DNA of 64,000 nt, taken from Qingrenia yutianensis. GTDB taxonomy: Bacteria > Bacillota > Clostridia > UMGS1810. Position 1 is the first letter of the stretch; the number at the start of each line of letters is the position of its first letter. Positions 30,814 to 40,503 of this stretch are shown here, piece after piece. The stretch lies in assembly GCF_014385105.1 (NCBI RefSeq), contig NZ_JACRTE010000001.1:248001-312000 (forward strand). The letters run 5' to 3'. The notes under the pieces are model-generated. The model saw nothing but the letters and a program-made list of their open reading frames with translations, had not been told where the DNA came from and searched no databases. A program made the translations under genes and the position numbers.

Positions 30814-32772
30814 TCACGCGTTTGTATCTGTATCATCAGCGCCCGTGTTTTCGGAATTTGACGAATTGTCCGAGTTTTCAGTGTTTTCCTCGGCCGATAC
30901 TGCCGTATCTTCCGAAACGCCCTCAAATTTCAAACCGTCAAGCTTTTCACCGTTAAATACCTTTTCAAATTCCTCGCCTGAAATTTTTTCTCTTTCGATT
31001 AAAACTTCGGCAACAGCGCGGAGTTTATCCATATTCTGCGTGAGCATTGTTTTGCATCGTTCATATGCGGTGTCGATAATATCTCTGATTTCCTCGTCGA
31101 TTTCAGCAGAAACGTGCTCGCTCATATTGCGCGACTGAACAAAATCACGGCCGATAAACACCTCGTCGTGGTCGTTGCCGAAACAAATCGGACCGATTTT
31201 ATCGCTCATACCGTATTTTGTAACCATATCGCGTGCAATTTTCGACGCGCGCTGAATATCGTTCGACGCACCCGTGCTGATGTCGTTCAGCGTGAGTGCC
31301 TCGGCACTTCTTCCGCCAAGAAGCACAATAATCGAATCAATCATTTCACCTTTTGTGTTATAATATTTATCCTCACTCGGAAGGCTCATTGTGAAACCGC
31401 CCGCCCTCCCGCGCGGAATAATAGAAACCTGATGAACGGGGTCTTGCGACGGCAAAAGGCGCGTGATAATCGCGTGACCTGCCTCGTGATACGCGGTAAG
31501 TTTTTTCTCGTGTTCGCTCATATTGCGCGTTTTCTTTTCCGTTCCGACGACAACTTTAATCATTGCGTCCTCGATTTCCTGCATATTTATCTCGGTTTTG
31601 CTCTTTCGAGCCGCCAAAAGTGCCGCTTCATTGAGAAGATTTGCAAGATCCGCGCCCGTAAATCCAGCAGTAGTTTTTGCGATAACCGACAAATCAACGT
31701 CACTGCCGAGCGGTTTTTTGCGCGAATGAACTTTCAAAATTGCCTCTCTGCCGATTATATCGGGAACATCGACAACAACCTGTCTGTCAAACCTTCCCGG
31801 ACGCAAAAGTGCGCTGTCGAGAATATCGGGTCGGTTTGTCGCGGCAATAACTATAACGCCGACGTTAGCACCGAAACCGTCCATTTCAACAAGGAGCTGG
31901 TTAAGTGTCTGTTCGCGCTCGTCATGGCCGCCGCCGAGACCTGCTCCGCGCTGACGGCCCACTGCGTCGATTTCATCAATAAATATAATACTCGGTGCTG
32001 CTTTTTTCGCCTGTTCAAACAAATCCCTTACACGCGACGCGCCGACACCGACAAACATTTCAACAAAATCGGAACCGCTGATAGAGAAAAACGGAACGTC
32101 CGCCTCGCCCGCAACAGCTTTTGCCAAAAGGGTTTTACCTGTTCCCGGAGGGCCGACCAAAAGCACGCCTTTCGGGATTTTCGCACCAAGTGCAGTGAAT
32201 TTCTGCGGTGCGCGCAAAAATTCGACAATTTCCGCAAGTTCCGCTTTTTCAACGTCCGCACCTGCAACGTCTTTGAACGTTACGCTGTCTTTATCCTTAA
32301 CGCTGACTCTCGCACGGCTTTTGCCGAACGACATAGCTTTTCCCGTGCCGCCGCCCTGCGACTGACGGAAAAACATTATCCAAAATGCTATAATAATTAT
32401 CGTTAAAATGAGCGACGGAAGCATAGAAAGCCACCACGGCACAGGACTCGGCTGCGGTGTGACAAGCTTAAGCGACTCTTCACTCACCTGTTTTTTTATC
32501 TGGTCTCCGGCGTGCTGATACAAAATTTCAATATCGGGAATATCCGCAACAAGCGTTGTTTCTTTCTCGCCCTTACCCTCTTTTATAACCGCGATTGCCT
32601 GATTGTTTTCATCAATCTGAAGTTGGGTTACACTTCCCTTGTTGATGTAGTTTACAAGCTCGGAAAAACTGATTTCCTTCGGACCGCTCTGGTAGTTTAA
32701 AAGCGTAAAAATAAATATAATAACTGCGAAAAGCAAAACATAAAAACCGATACCTTTTATGTATTTTTTCAT
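30814..32772 (-). CDS. ftsH: ATP-dependent zinc metalloprotease FtsH
   Basis: About 652-residue membrane-anchored AAA protease. Two N-terminal helices (IGFYVLLFAVIIFIFTLLNY and MLPSLILTIIIIAFWIMFF) enclose an extracytosolic domain. Walker A GPPGTGKTLLAKAVAGEA, Walker B IIFIDEIDAVG, second region of homology ATNRPDILDSALLRPGRFDR, zinc motif HEAGHA. A Ser/Thr/Asn-rich acidic tail ends the protein. I prefer ATG 32772 to GTG 32778, from spacing to AAGGAGG. It degrades membrane and regulatory proteins. Follows hpt, as in Bacillus. Confidence 0.97.
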   Translation of the reverse strand: MKKYIKGIGFYVLLFAVIIFIFTLLNYQSGPKEISFSELVNYINKGSVTQLQIDENNQAIAVIKEGKGEKETTLVADIPDIEILYQHAGDQIKKQVSEESLKLVTPQPSPVPWWLSMLPSLILTIIIIAFWIMFFRQSQGGGTGKAMSFGKSRARVSVKDKDSVTFKDVAGADVEKAELAEIVEFLRAPQKFTALGAKIPKGVLLVGPPGTGKTLLAKAVAGEADVPFFSISGSDFVEMFVGVGASRVRDLFEQAKKAAPSIIFIDEIDAVGRQRGAGLGGGHDEREQTLNQLLVEMDGFGANVGVIVIAATNRPDILDSALLRPGRFDRQVVVDVPDIIGREAILKVHSRKKPLGSDVDLSVIAKTTAGFTGADLANLLNEAALLAARKSKTEINMQEIEDAMIKVVVGTEKKTRNMSEHEKKLTAYHEAGHAIITRLLPSQDPVHQVSIIPRGRAGGFTMSLPSEDKYYNTKGEMIDSIIVLLGGRSAEALTLNDISTGASNDIQRASKIARDMVTKYGMSDKIGPICFGNDHDEVFIGRDFVQSRNMSEHVSAEIDEEIRDIIDTAYERCKTMLTQNMDKLRAVAEVLIEREKISGEEFEKVFNGEKLDGLKFEGVSEDTAVSAEENTENSDNSSNSENTGADDTDTNA

Positions 32773-32821
32773 ACGCACCGCCTCCTTATAAATATTGTTG
32801 CCAAAAAAACATAAAATATTA

Positions 32822-33364
32822 TTACTTGTAGTATTCTTCCTTTAAAATTGCTATATACGGCAGATTTCTGAAATGCTGCGCATAGTCAAGACCGTAGCCG
32901 ACAAGAAAATTATCTTCAACGGTAAAGCCGACGTAATCAGCCTCGATCGGCGCCTGACGTCTGCTCGGCTTATCAAGAAAAGCGCACAGCTTAACGCTTG
33001 CCGGATTTCTTGTGTCAAACATCTTTTTAAGATTGTTAAGTGTGATACCCGTGTCGATAATATCTTCTATAATAAGAAGGTGCTTTCCGTCAACGGGAAC
33101 GTTTATATCCTTGATAATTTTAAGCGAACCGCTGGTTGTTGTGCCGTTTGAATAACTCGAAACCTGCATAAACTCAATGGAGCACGGAATGTCAATTTCG
33201 CGCGCAAGATCGGCTGTAAACGCAAACGAACCTTTTAATATGCAAACTAAAATTATCTCTTTGCCGGCATATTCTTCGGAAATCTGTTTTCCTAACTCTT
33301 CAACTCTTTTTTTAATGTCCTCACGAGTGTAAATAACCTCGCCTATCGTTTTTGGGTCAATCAT
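32822..33364 (-). CDS. hpt: Hypoxanthine phosphoribosyltransferase
   Basis: 180-residue purine salvage enzyme converting hypoxanthine or guanine with PRPP to IMP or GMP. PRPP-binding loop LLIIEDIIDTGITL, flexible loop VSSYSNGTTTSG and the C-terminal FLVGYGLDYAQHFRNLPYI are all present. The start ATG 33364 has AAGGAGAT in front; the frame is open to 33385 but that would overlap tilS and lacks a site. Gene order tilS-hpt-ftsH is conserved across Firmicutes. Confidence 0.95.
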   Translation of the reverse strand: MIDPKTIGEVIYTREDIKKRVEELGKQISEEYAGKEIILVCILKGSFAFTADLAREIDIPCSIEFMQVSSYSNGTTTSGSLKIIKDINVPVDGKHLLIIEDIIDTGITLNNLKKMFDTRNPASVKLCAFLDKPSRRQAPIEADYVGFTVEDNFLVGYGLDYAQHFRNLPYIAILKEEYYK

Positions 33365-33381
33365 AATTATCTCCTTAACTG

Positions 33382-34776
33382 TCAAGTTTTAATCATCAAA
33401 ATTCGTTTGCTTTCTCTATTCACAAAAAAATCCTTGCCGACCGCAAATCCGCAAACCGCTAAAATCTTATCATCAGTAGCAACAACGGAGATTTTATCCC
33501 TTTCATCGGGATTTATCTTGCGGTCGATAAATATATCTTTTAACTTTTTTGTGCCGACGTTTGCAACGGAAATTTTATCTCCGTTTCTTCGGTTTCTTAT
33601 ATAAATCGGTTCATCTATTCCGTCAATGCAGATATATGATGCCGAATTGAAATCTGTAATTTCGTCAAAACTCACAAAAGAAACATCAAATTTTGTGTTA
33701 ATTTCATCAAATATTTTTTGCAAATTTATATCGTTTCCGTCAAAAATGCGGTATTCAAAACCTTTGTTTTCGCCTGAAATACCGTTTTTATCCGCAAAAA
33801 CGGTGTTATCGTCCGCAAAATTAACTTTAAATCGTAGTATATCATAATTATTTGAAATTGTCAAACCATAATTTCCCAAATAAATCTTTTTGCCTCGGGT
33901 CAAATTTACCGCGGAATTTATAAACTTTGCCGATGCGTGAAAATCATTTATGATAAGTTGCGCACAAAAAATTACAAGATGTTTTTTCACGGTGACGTGT
34001 TCGTTTTTGATTTTGTTTAAATCCAAAAACACCTCGCTGTTTTGGTACACAACACATTTTTCCGCAGTTTTTTTGGTATATTCACAGATAAAATCATTTT
34101 CTTCGCCGAGAATTTTGCCGTTTTCAAACACGGTATTTATCAGCGACGGGTTGATTTTCTGCATTTCTTTTATAATAATATTCCTGATTTTGTTGCGCGA
34201 ATACTCATTTTCAAAGTTTGTTTTGTCGGTGACAAATTCAATATTTTTGTCGCGCAGATATTCCTCAATTTCATCTCTCGAACATTCAATCAGCGGACGG
34301 ACAATTCTGCCGTTAACAGGCAAAATTCCTTTAAGACCGCCGGACGACGCACCGCGTATAAAATTAAAAATGCTCGTTTCAACGCTGTCATTTTTGCTGT
34401 GCGCAACGGCTATTTTGTCAATACCGCAAATATCGGCGGTTTCGTAAAAATACGAATACCGAACATTCCTGCCAGCCTCCTCGCACGAAAGCCGTTTTTC
34501 TTTGGCATATTTTTTCACGTCGGCTTTTTTGACAAAACATTTTATATTGTTTTTCGTGCAAAAATTCTGCACAAAATTCATATCAAAATCGGCGTCCGCA
34601 CCGCGCAGACCGTGGTTTATATGCGCAGTGCAAACCTTAAATCCAATCGACATAAGAGCGCACACAAGCGCGGTTGAGTCCGCACCGCCGGAAAATCCGG
34701 CGAGCACGCTCTCGCCGCCGGAAAGCATATTATGTTTAATTATGGTATCATAAACTTTTTTCTCAAATTTATGCAA
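33382..34776 (-). CDS. tilS: tRNA(Ile)-lysidine synthetase
   Basis: 464-residue PP-loop ATPase that changes C34 of the AUA-reading tRNA-Ile to lysidine. PP-loop SGGADSTALVCAL lies near residue 29; AHINHGLRGADADFD and VAHSKNDSVETSIFNFIRG are typical. The C-terminal TilS domain (NRRNGDKISVANVGTKKLKDIFID) is complete. TTG start behind AAGGTGATAA. One departure: HSKNDSVET replaces the common HHxxDQAET, a variation also seen in divergent Clostridia to my knowledge. Confidence 0.93.
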   Translation of the reverse strand: MHKFEKKVYDTIIKHNMLSGGESVLAGFSGGADSTALVCALMSIGFKVCTAHINHGLRGADADFDMNFVQNFCTKNNIKCFVKKADVKKYAKEKRLSCEEAGRNVRYSYFYETADICGIDKIAVAHSKNDSVETSIFNFIRGASSGGLKGILPVNGRIVRPLIECSRDEIEEYLRDKNIEFVTDKTNFENEYSRNKIRNIIIKEMQKINPSLINTVFENGKILGEENDFICEYTKKTAEKCVVYQNSEVFLDLNKIKNEHVTVKKHLVIFCAQLIINDFHASAKFINSAVNLTRGKKIYLGNYGLTISNNYDILRFKVNFADDNTVFADKNGISGENKGFEYRIFDGNDINLQKIFDEINTKFDVSFVSFDEITDFNSASYICIDGIDEPIYIRNRRNGDKISVANVGTKKLKDIFIDRKINPDERDKISVVATDDKILAVCGFAVGKDFFVNRESKRILMIKT

Positions 34777-34785
34777 ATTATCACC

Positions 34786-36120
34786 TTATCTTTGAGGTTC
34801 GGTGTGGATTGTGTCGAGATTTGAAAACTGCGTGTATTCACCGCGCCAGCCGACGTTAAACGAATCGGTCGAGCCGTTGCGGTGTTTTGCGATTATAACC
34901 TCGGCAACGTTCTGGTCTGCCGATTGGTCGTATTTCGCCTCGCGGTACAAAAACATAACAATGTCCGCATCCTGCTCGATTGCGCCCGAATCGCGCAAAT
35001 CGCTCAACTGCGGTTTGTGGTCGCCCCTTTTGTCCGCCTCACGGTTTAGCTGGGAAAGTGCAATAACCGGAACTTTAAGCTCTTTTGCAAGAATTTTCAA
35101 AAGACGGCTGTTTTCCGAAACCTCCTGCTGACGGCTGTCGCGTCCCGAACCGCTCATAAGCTGTAAATAGTCAATTACAATCATATCGAGCTGACCTTTA
35201 AGACTCAATCTTCGGCACTTTGCCCTGATTTCCGCAATGGTAATGCCGGGGGTATCATCTATGTAGATGTTTGCCGACGATATATACTCCATTGTGTTAA
35301 CAAGCCTTTGCGCATCGTTTGCGTCCAAGTCGCCGACACGCATCTTTCCGCTTGAAATAAGTGCCTCGGACGAAAGTATTCTGTTTGCAAGCTGTTCTTT
35401 ACCCATTTCAAGGCTGAAAATCGCAACGCTTTTTTTATAGCGAACCGCCGCATTTGTGGCAATGTTAACCGCAAAACTTGTTTTACCCATTGACGGACGC
35501 GCCGCAATAAGAATAAGGTCGGTCGGCTGAAGTCCGGCGGTGCGCTTGTCCAATTCGTCAAAGCCTGTCGGAACGCCTGTAACATTGCCTTTATTTTTCA
35601 TAAGATCTTCAATTTTTGAAAGATTCGATGCAAGAATATCGCGGATATGATAAATATCACTCATTTCCTTGCCCTGTGAAATTTCAAGAATTTTATTTTC
35701 GGCAATATTGATAACCTGGCTCACGTCGTTGTCGGAATTGTAGCTTTTTTCGGCGATTTCGCCTGCCGCGCGGATAAGTCTGCGTAAAATTGCTTTATCT
35801 TTGACGATCTGAATGTGATATTTCAAGTTTGCAGTGGTGGAAACCATATAACGCAGTTGAGTAAGATACTGCGCACCTCCGGCGGAATCGAATTTTTCGC
35901 CGAGCGCGCTCTGCAAGGTTACAAGGTCGATGGGCTCCGCTCTGTTTGAAATGTTTATCATCGCCTCAAATATGTTTTTGTGCTGTTCTATATAAAAATC
36001 TTCAATTTTAATTTTTGCACTTATATCCGGCATACACTCATTGTCAAAAATGATTGAACCCAGTATAATCTGCTCCGCCTCAATCGAATGAGGCATAGTT
36101 CTTATAACTTCTTCCGCCAT
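34786..36120 (-). CDS. dnaB: Replicative DNA helicase
   Basis: 444-residue hexameric helicase (DnaB of E. coli, DnaC of B. subtilis). N-terminal DnaB domain with MPHSIEAEQIILGSIIFD, linker, then the RecA-like domain: LILIAARPSMGKTSFAVN Walker A near residue 200, VIVIDYLQLM Walker B and SQLNREADKR, then RDSGAIEQDADIVMFLYRE. No intein interrupts it. ATG start. It is located between rplI and tilS; rplI-dnaB adjacency is common in bacteria. Confidence 0.96.
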   Translation of the reverse strand: MAEEVIRTMPHSIEAEQIILGSIIFDNECMPDISAKIKIEDFYIEQHKNIFEAMINISNRAEPIDLVTLQSALGEKFDSAGGAQYLTQLRYMVSTTANLKYHIQIVKDKAILRRLIRAAGEIAEKSYNSDNDVSQVINIAENKILEISQGKEMSDIYHIRDILASNLSKIEDLMKNKGNVTGVPTGFDELDKRTAGLQPTDLILIAARPSMGKTSFAVNIATNAAVRYKKSVAIFSLEMGKEQLANRILSSEALISSGKMRVGDLDANDAQRLVNTMEYISSANIYIDDTPGITIAEIRAKCRRLSLKGQLDMIVIDYLQLMSGSGRDSRQQEVSENSRLLKILAKELKVPVIALSQLNREADKRGDHKPQLSDLRDSGAIEQDADIVMFLYREAKYDQSADQNVAEVIIAKHRNGSTDSFNVGWRGEYTQFSNLDTIHTEPQR

Positions 36121-36138
36121 AGCTATCTCCTATCGAAA

Positions 36139-36585
36139 TTACTGTGCTTTTACAGTTACTTTAAGCTTGGCAACAATTCCGGGGTGAAGTTTTATGTCAA
36201 CGGTATATGCGCCCTCGCTTTTAATGCCGTCGGGAAGCACAAATTTGCGTTTGTCAATGTCAAAGCCGTGCTCTTTTTTGAGAATTTCCGAAAGCTCTTT
36301 GCTTGTAACAGAGCCGAAAAGCTTGCCGTTTTCGCCGGCTTTAGCCGATATATTAAGGCTGATCTGCGCAATTTTTTCCGCAAGTTTTTTTGCATTTTCT
36401 TCTTCCATATCCTTATGATACTGAATAGATTCCTGCTTGCCCTTTGCGGCGTTGAGGTTTGCCGCAGTAGCTTCAACCGCCATTTTCTGCGGAAGAAGGA
36501 AGTTTTTCGCAAATCCGTCGCTGACGTTTTTTATTTCGCCTTTTTTGCCTTTGCCTTTTACGTCCTGAAGAAAAATTACTTTCAT
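36139..36585 (-). CDS. rplI: Large ribosomal subunit protein bL9
   Basis: 148-residue ribosomal protein L9. The N-terminal rRNA-binding domain MKVIFLQDVKGKGKKGEIKNVSDGFAKNFLLP is nearly canonical, followed by the long connecting helix and the C-terminal domain (LFGSVTSKELSEILKKEHG). Normal length. ATG behind GGAGGTAATA. It lies 24 bases after gdpP and 18 before dnaB. Confidence 0.97.
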   Translation of the reverse strand: MKVIFLQDVKGKGKKGEIKNVSDGFAKNFLLPQKMAVEATAANLNAAKGKQESIQYHKDMEEENAKKLAEKIAQISLNISAKAGENGKLFGSVTSKELSEILKKEHGFDIDKRKFVLPDGIKSEGAYTVDIKLHPGIVAKLKVTVKAQ

Positions 36586-36609
36586 TTGTATTACCTCCGT
36601 TTTTGTTAA

Positions 36610-38604
36610 TTACTTATTTTTAAGATATTCGTCGATAAGATTTTTAAGCTGTGATTCAACATCTGCAACCGACGCATTTTTTATATACGCGCCCGCCATT
36701 GTCATATGACCGCCGCCCGAAAGTTTTTCCAAAATCACCTGAACGTTGATTTCGCCGAACGACCGTGCGCTGATTGTAACGTCTGCGCCGAGCTGGCATA
36801 TTACAAACGAGCACGTCACACCCTTGACGTTCAAAAGCTCGTCTGCCGCCTGCGCAACGATGGTTTGCATATCCTCCGCGCTCTTTTCGCAGGCTGCAAA
36901 AACTATGTTGTTTTTGTAAAAATGTGCGTTTTCTATAATGCGCCATTTTTTAGCTACGGTATTCATATCCACCTGGAAAAGTTTCTTTATATAAACGGTG
37001 TCTATGCCGAGTTTTTTAAGATATGCCGCCGCCTCAAATGTGCGCACGCCGGTTTTGAACGAAAAGTTTTTGGTGTCGAGATAAATTCCGGCATAGAGCG
37101 CGTCCGCCTCGATGCGCTTTAACATAATCGAACTGTCCATATACTGGAGCATTTCGGTTATAAGTTCGCTCGCGCTCGACGCATACGGTTCGTGGTACGT
37201 CAGCACCGCATTGTCGATAAAATCTGCACTGCGCCTGTGATGGTCAATCACTACGATACGGCTTGTACACTCCAAAAGCTGCGGAGCCTCAAGCAGACTT
37301 TTCATATGCGTGTCGGCAACGATTATAAGCGTTTTTTTAGTCAGAATTTCCGATGCGTAAGCCTCGTTTATAATAAAATCATCGTATTCGTCATCAAGCA
37401 AATCAATAAGATTTTTAACCGACTGATTGTAGCTTTGCATAAGAAGTTTTACTTCTTTTCCGAGCGCGGTGCACGCTCTGAAAAGTCCGAGAGCCGAGCC
37501 CATAACGTCAACGTCGGCGTTGCGGTGTCCCATAATTATAACGTTTTCCGCATCCTCGATAAGTTCTTTTAACGCGTACGAAACAATTCGCGCCTTAACG
37601 CGCGTGCGCTTTTCGACTTCTTTTGATTTACCGCCGAAGAAACTGTATTTTTCCTTATCTTTTATAACAACCTGGTCGCCGCCGCGTCCGAGCGCCATAT
37701 CCAGCGCAACATACGAAAAAGCGTCGTTCTGTGCCATACTCCCGCCGTCACAGCCTATACCTATACTCAATGTAAGCGGAAATTTATTTCCTATTCGTAT
37801 GTCGCGGAAATCTTTCAAAAATTCAAATTTTGTATCTATAAAATGACGAAGCGCCTTGTTGTCGAAATAGAAAAAATATCTGTCTTTTTCAAGCTTTTTG
37901 AGTATGCCGTTAACCTCCGCCGCAAGCGACGTGAGCGCCTCGTCAAACGTTGCGATAAGCATAGGACGGTCGGCTGACGGTGTATCCTGAATAATATCGT
38001 CGTAGTTGTCGATTACCATAACCGCGCTGATAAACTTTTCCTCATCGTACTTTATTTTCAAAAGCTCGTCGTCGCTCCTGTCATCCCAGTAAAGCACGAT
38101 ACAGCTTTCGTCGCTGTCCTCGATATGTGTTATATTGCCGAAAACGTGATAATATTTTTCGCCGAGTTTAAAATAATACGAAACCGAACTGTCGTCCTCT
38201 TTGTATAGACTGTCAAAGTCAAAATCGGGAATTATCGAATTTATTTTCTTGTCAAATGCATCTGATTTTGCAAAATCAATATCCGCAAGCGACGCGAAAA
38301 ACTCATTGTACCAAGTAATTGTTCCGTTTTCCGACAAAATAACCACAGGGAGCGGGAAATTAAAAAGCGAGTCTTTGTGCGCACTGTCTATCGTGGTTGT
38401 AAGCTTGCTCAAATAACGCATGACCTCGCGTTTTCGAAAAACAAGAGTTACAATATAAAACACCGCAAGACCGAGGAAAATTATAAGTTCAAACGCCGCA
38501 ACGCGCAAATCAAAAAACGCGGTCACAATGCCGAAAAGAAGTATAACCCACAGGTAGAAAGCGTTGTTTATCATAAAACTGATAAGGGATTTTTTCAAAT
38601 TCAC
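36610..38604 (-). CDS. gdpP: Cyclic-di-AMP phosphodiesterase GdpP
   Basis: 664-residue membrane protein of the GdpP/YybT family. Two N-terminal helices, a degenerate PAS domain, a degenerate GGDEF domain (GRGGDQVVI) and a C-terminal DHH/DHHA1 phosphoesterase: GHRNADVDVMGSALG, VADTH, IDHHRRSADFI and SGGGHMTMAGAYI. It hydrolyses cyclic di-AMP to pApA and so affects potassium and wall homeostasis. GTG start overlapping the yybS stop by four bases. Confidence 0.95.
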   Translation of the reverse strand: MNLKKSLISFMINNAFYLWVILLFGIVTAFFDLRVAAFELIIFLGLAVFYIVTLVFRKREVMRYLSKLTTTIDSAHKDSLFNFPLPVVILSENGTITWYNEFFASLADIDFAKSDAFDKKINSIIPDFDFDSLYKEDDSSVSYYFKLGEKYYHVFGNITHIEDSDESCIVLYWDDRSDDELLKIKYDEEKFISAVMVIDNYDDIIQDTPSADRPMLIATFDEALTSLAAEVNGILKKLEKDRYFFYFDNKALRHFIDTKFEFLKDFRDIRIGNKFPLTLSIGIGCDGGSMAQNDAFSYVALDMALGRGGDQVVIKDKEKYSFFGGKSKEVEKRTRVKARIVSYALKELIEDAENVIIMGHRNADVDVMGSALGLFRACTALGKEVKLLMQSYNQSVKNLIDLLDDEYDDFIINEAYASEILTKKTLIIVADTHMKSLLEAPQLLECTSRIVVIDHHRRSADFIDNAVLTYHEPYASSASELITEMLQYMDSSIMLKRIEADALYAGIYLDTKNFSFKTGVRTFEAAAYLKKLGIDTVYIKKLFQVDMNTVAKKWRIIENAHFYKNNIVFAACEKSAEDMQTIVAQAADELLNVKGVTCSFVICQLGADVTISARSFGEINVQVILEKLSGGGHMTMAGAYIKNASVADVESQLKNLIDEYLKNK

Positions 38605-39602
38605 TCTCCGTCGTCCTCCTCGTTTTCGGGTTTTATATCCTGCCCGATTTTGCGTATGTCATAGCGCGAATCAAGCATACCGACTATGACAAGTCCCGGC
38701 AGGAGAAACGGCGCCGACATACATGCAAACATCAGCACAACCGCGTAAATAATCAGCCGTATCAGCCAGTTAAGACGCGTTTTTGCAAAATAGAAATCTA
38801 TCACCGACACACCGCACACAAAGTGCGCAAAAAGCATAAGCACCAGAATATTTGAAAGCGCATCGGAAAACATCGACCTTTGCATAATAAAAAGCAAAAG
38901 TATCAAAACAGTAAGCGCCAGCGACGTTTTTTTGCCGAGTCTTATGTGTGAAAACGGCATTACCGAAAGCTTTTGTTTTACGGAAAATTCAATCGTTTTT
39001 TTGGTAACAGTAAACGTGAAAAACGCCGTTATAACCGAGCTTATAATGATAATTGACGGCATAAACATTTTAATCACCGTGTATACCATATCAAGTATGT
39101 TTGAAAAAACTTCGGCATTTTCTTTTGAATAAACACCGCTTTGCGAAAATGCGCGCATAAATGCGTCGGAATACATATCAATCGGCGCACCGACATACAT
39201 TTCAAAAATATCGTTTCCTCCGCGTTTTACATACAACAGTGCAAGAATTGTCACAAAAAGCTGTGCAAACGATACCGCCGACACTGCCGTAAAAAAGCTT
39301 TTGTTATATTTTAACACATATCCCGCCGTAATACCGATTGCAAGAAGGTTCAAAAAGTCAATCAGCACCGAAAAAAGGTCAACGTACATATTTTGCATAC
39401 TTGCAAAAACAAGCGCACCGAGCACAAGCACGCTTTCGAGTATCACTGCAAAAACGTGTTTTCTGTATGCAACCGTGCCGATTATAACGTTTGAAATGAG
39501 CGCGAGAAGCATAATATTTCCCGTTACGGTGTAAAAATATGCGATTATACAAAGCAGAATTCCCTCTGCAATTCTTGCAAAAATATTGTCCGTCTTTGTC
39601 AT
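38601..39602 (-). CDS. yybS: YybS family (DUF2232) membrane protein
   Basis: 333-residue protein with about eight hydrophobic helices and no catalytic motif I recognise. Gene order yybS-gdpP-rplI-dnaB equals that of B. subtilis (yybS-gdpP-rplI-dnaC), which supports the assignment more than sequence alone. The family is predicted to be transport-like but is uncharacterised. ATG behind TCGGAGGATAA. The final 20 residues are acidic. Confidence 0.85.
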   Translation of the reverse strand: MTKTDNIFARIAEGILLCIIAYFYTVTGNIMLLALISNVIIGTVAYRKHVFAVILESVLVLGALVFASMQNMYVDLFSVLIDFLNLLAIGITAGYVLKYNKSFFTAVSAVSFAQLFVTILALLYVKRGGNDIFEMYVGAPIDMYSDAFMRAFSQSGVYSKENAEVFSNILDMVYTVIKMFMPSIIIISSVITAFFTFTVTKKTIEFSVKQKLSVMPFSHIRLGKKTSLALTVLILLLFIMQRSMFSDALSNILVLMLFAHFVCGVSVIDFYFAKTRLNWLIRLIIYAVVLMFACMSAPFLLPGLVIVGMLDSRYDIRKIGQDIKPENEEDDGE

Positions 39603-39685
39603 TTTATCCTCCGAAATGTATCAAATTCGTACAGTTCATTATATTATACCACATCAAATAAAAAAAGGCAAATATTTTTTATGCA

Positions 39686-39721
39686 AAAATTACCCGCACC
39701 TGGAAAAGCACGGGTAATTTT
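39686..39721 (-). terminator. Terminator of metG-tatD
   Basis: AAAATTACCCG (39686-39696) is complementary to CGGGTAATTTT (39711-39721); on the minus strand a T-run follows directly. It overlaps the bases just after the tatD stop. Confidence 0.85.
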
Positions 39722-40489
39722 TTAATTCTTTATGCCATACATTCGTTTTGCGTTTTCGCTCGTGATATGCGCAATGTGTTCAAGCGACGCACCGCGGAGT
39801 TCCGCAATTTTCTGCGCGGTATATTTCAAATTCAGCGACGAGTTGCGTTTTCCTCTGTTCGGTTCGGGCGAAAGATACGGGCAGTCGGTTTCGATAAGAA
39901 TTTTATCGTCCGGCACAATTTTTGCCGCCTCGGCGACGTTTTTAGCATTTTTGAACGTCACCGTTCCCGAAAATGAAATGTAAAATCCCATTTTAAGCGC
40001 AATTTCCGCGGTTTCACAGCTTCCCGAAAAACAATGCAGAACGCCTGTTTTGACCGAAGAATTTTTTAAAATTTCAAGCGTGTCGGCAGTTGAGTCGCGC
40101 ATATGAATTGCAACGGGCAAATCGAGCTTTTCGGCAAGACGGAGCTGGCGTTCAAACCAGATTTTCTGTATCTCGCGCGAAACCTCGTTTTCGTGATAAT
40201 CAAGCCCTATTTCGCCTATGGCAACAACCCTTTTACTGCTTTTGCACAAATCTTCAAGTTTTAGAATATCGTCCTCCGAAATCGTTCCGACGTCCTCGGG
40301 ATAAAACCCGAGCGCGCAGTAAATAAAATCGTATTTTTCGCTCAATTCCAAGCATTTTTGCGCCGTTTCAAGGTTTGTGCCGATATTCACAACATAATCT
40401 ATGCCGTTTTGTTTAAACGAATTAAGAAGTTCGTCGCGGTCCGCGTCAAATCTTCCGTCATCGTAGTGTGCGTGTGAATCAAAAAACAT
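39722..40489 (-). CDS. tatD: TatD family metal-dependent hydrolase (DNase)
   Basis: 255-residue TIM-barrel metallohydrolase. Metal ligands: DSHAHYDDGRFD at the start, GEIGLDYHEN near residue 93, HMRDS near 130, HCFSG near 150 and ETDCPYLSPEPNRGKRN near 200. Members are 3'-5' exonucleases involved in DNA repair. ATG start. It lies 14 bases after metG, the same pair as metS-yabD in B. subtilis. Confidence 0.95.
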   Translation of the reverse strand: MFFDSHAHYDDGRFDADRDELLNSFKQNGIDYVVNIGTNLETAQKCLELSEKYDFIYCALGFYPEDVGTISEDDILKLEDLCKSSKRVVAIGEIGLDYHENEVSREIQKIWFERQLRLAEKLDLPVAIHMRDSTADTLEILKNSSVKTGVLHCFSGSCETAEIALKMGFYISFSGTVTFKNAKNVAEAAKIVPDDKILIETDCPYLSPEPNRGKRNSSLNLKYTAQKIAELRGASLEHIAHITSENAKRMYGIKN

Positions 40490-40503
40490 TGTTATCTCCC
40501 AAA

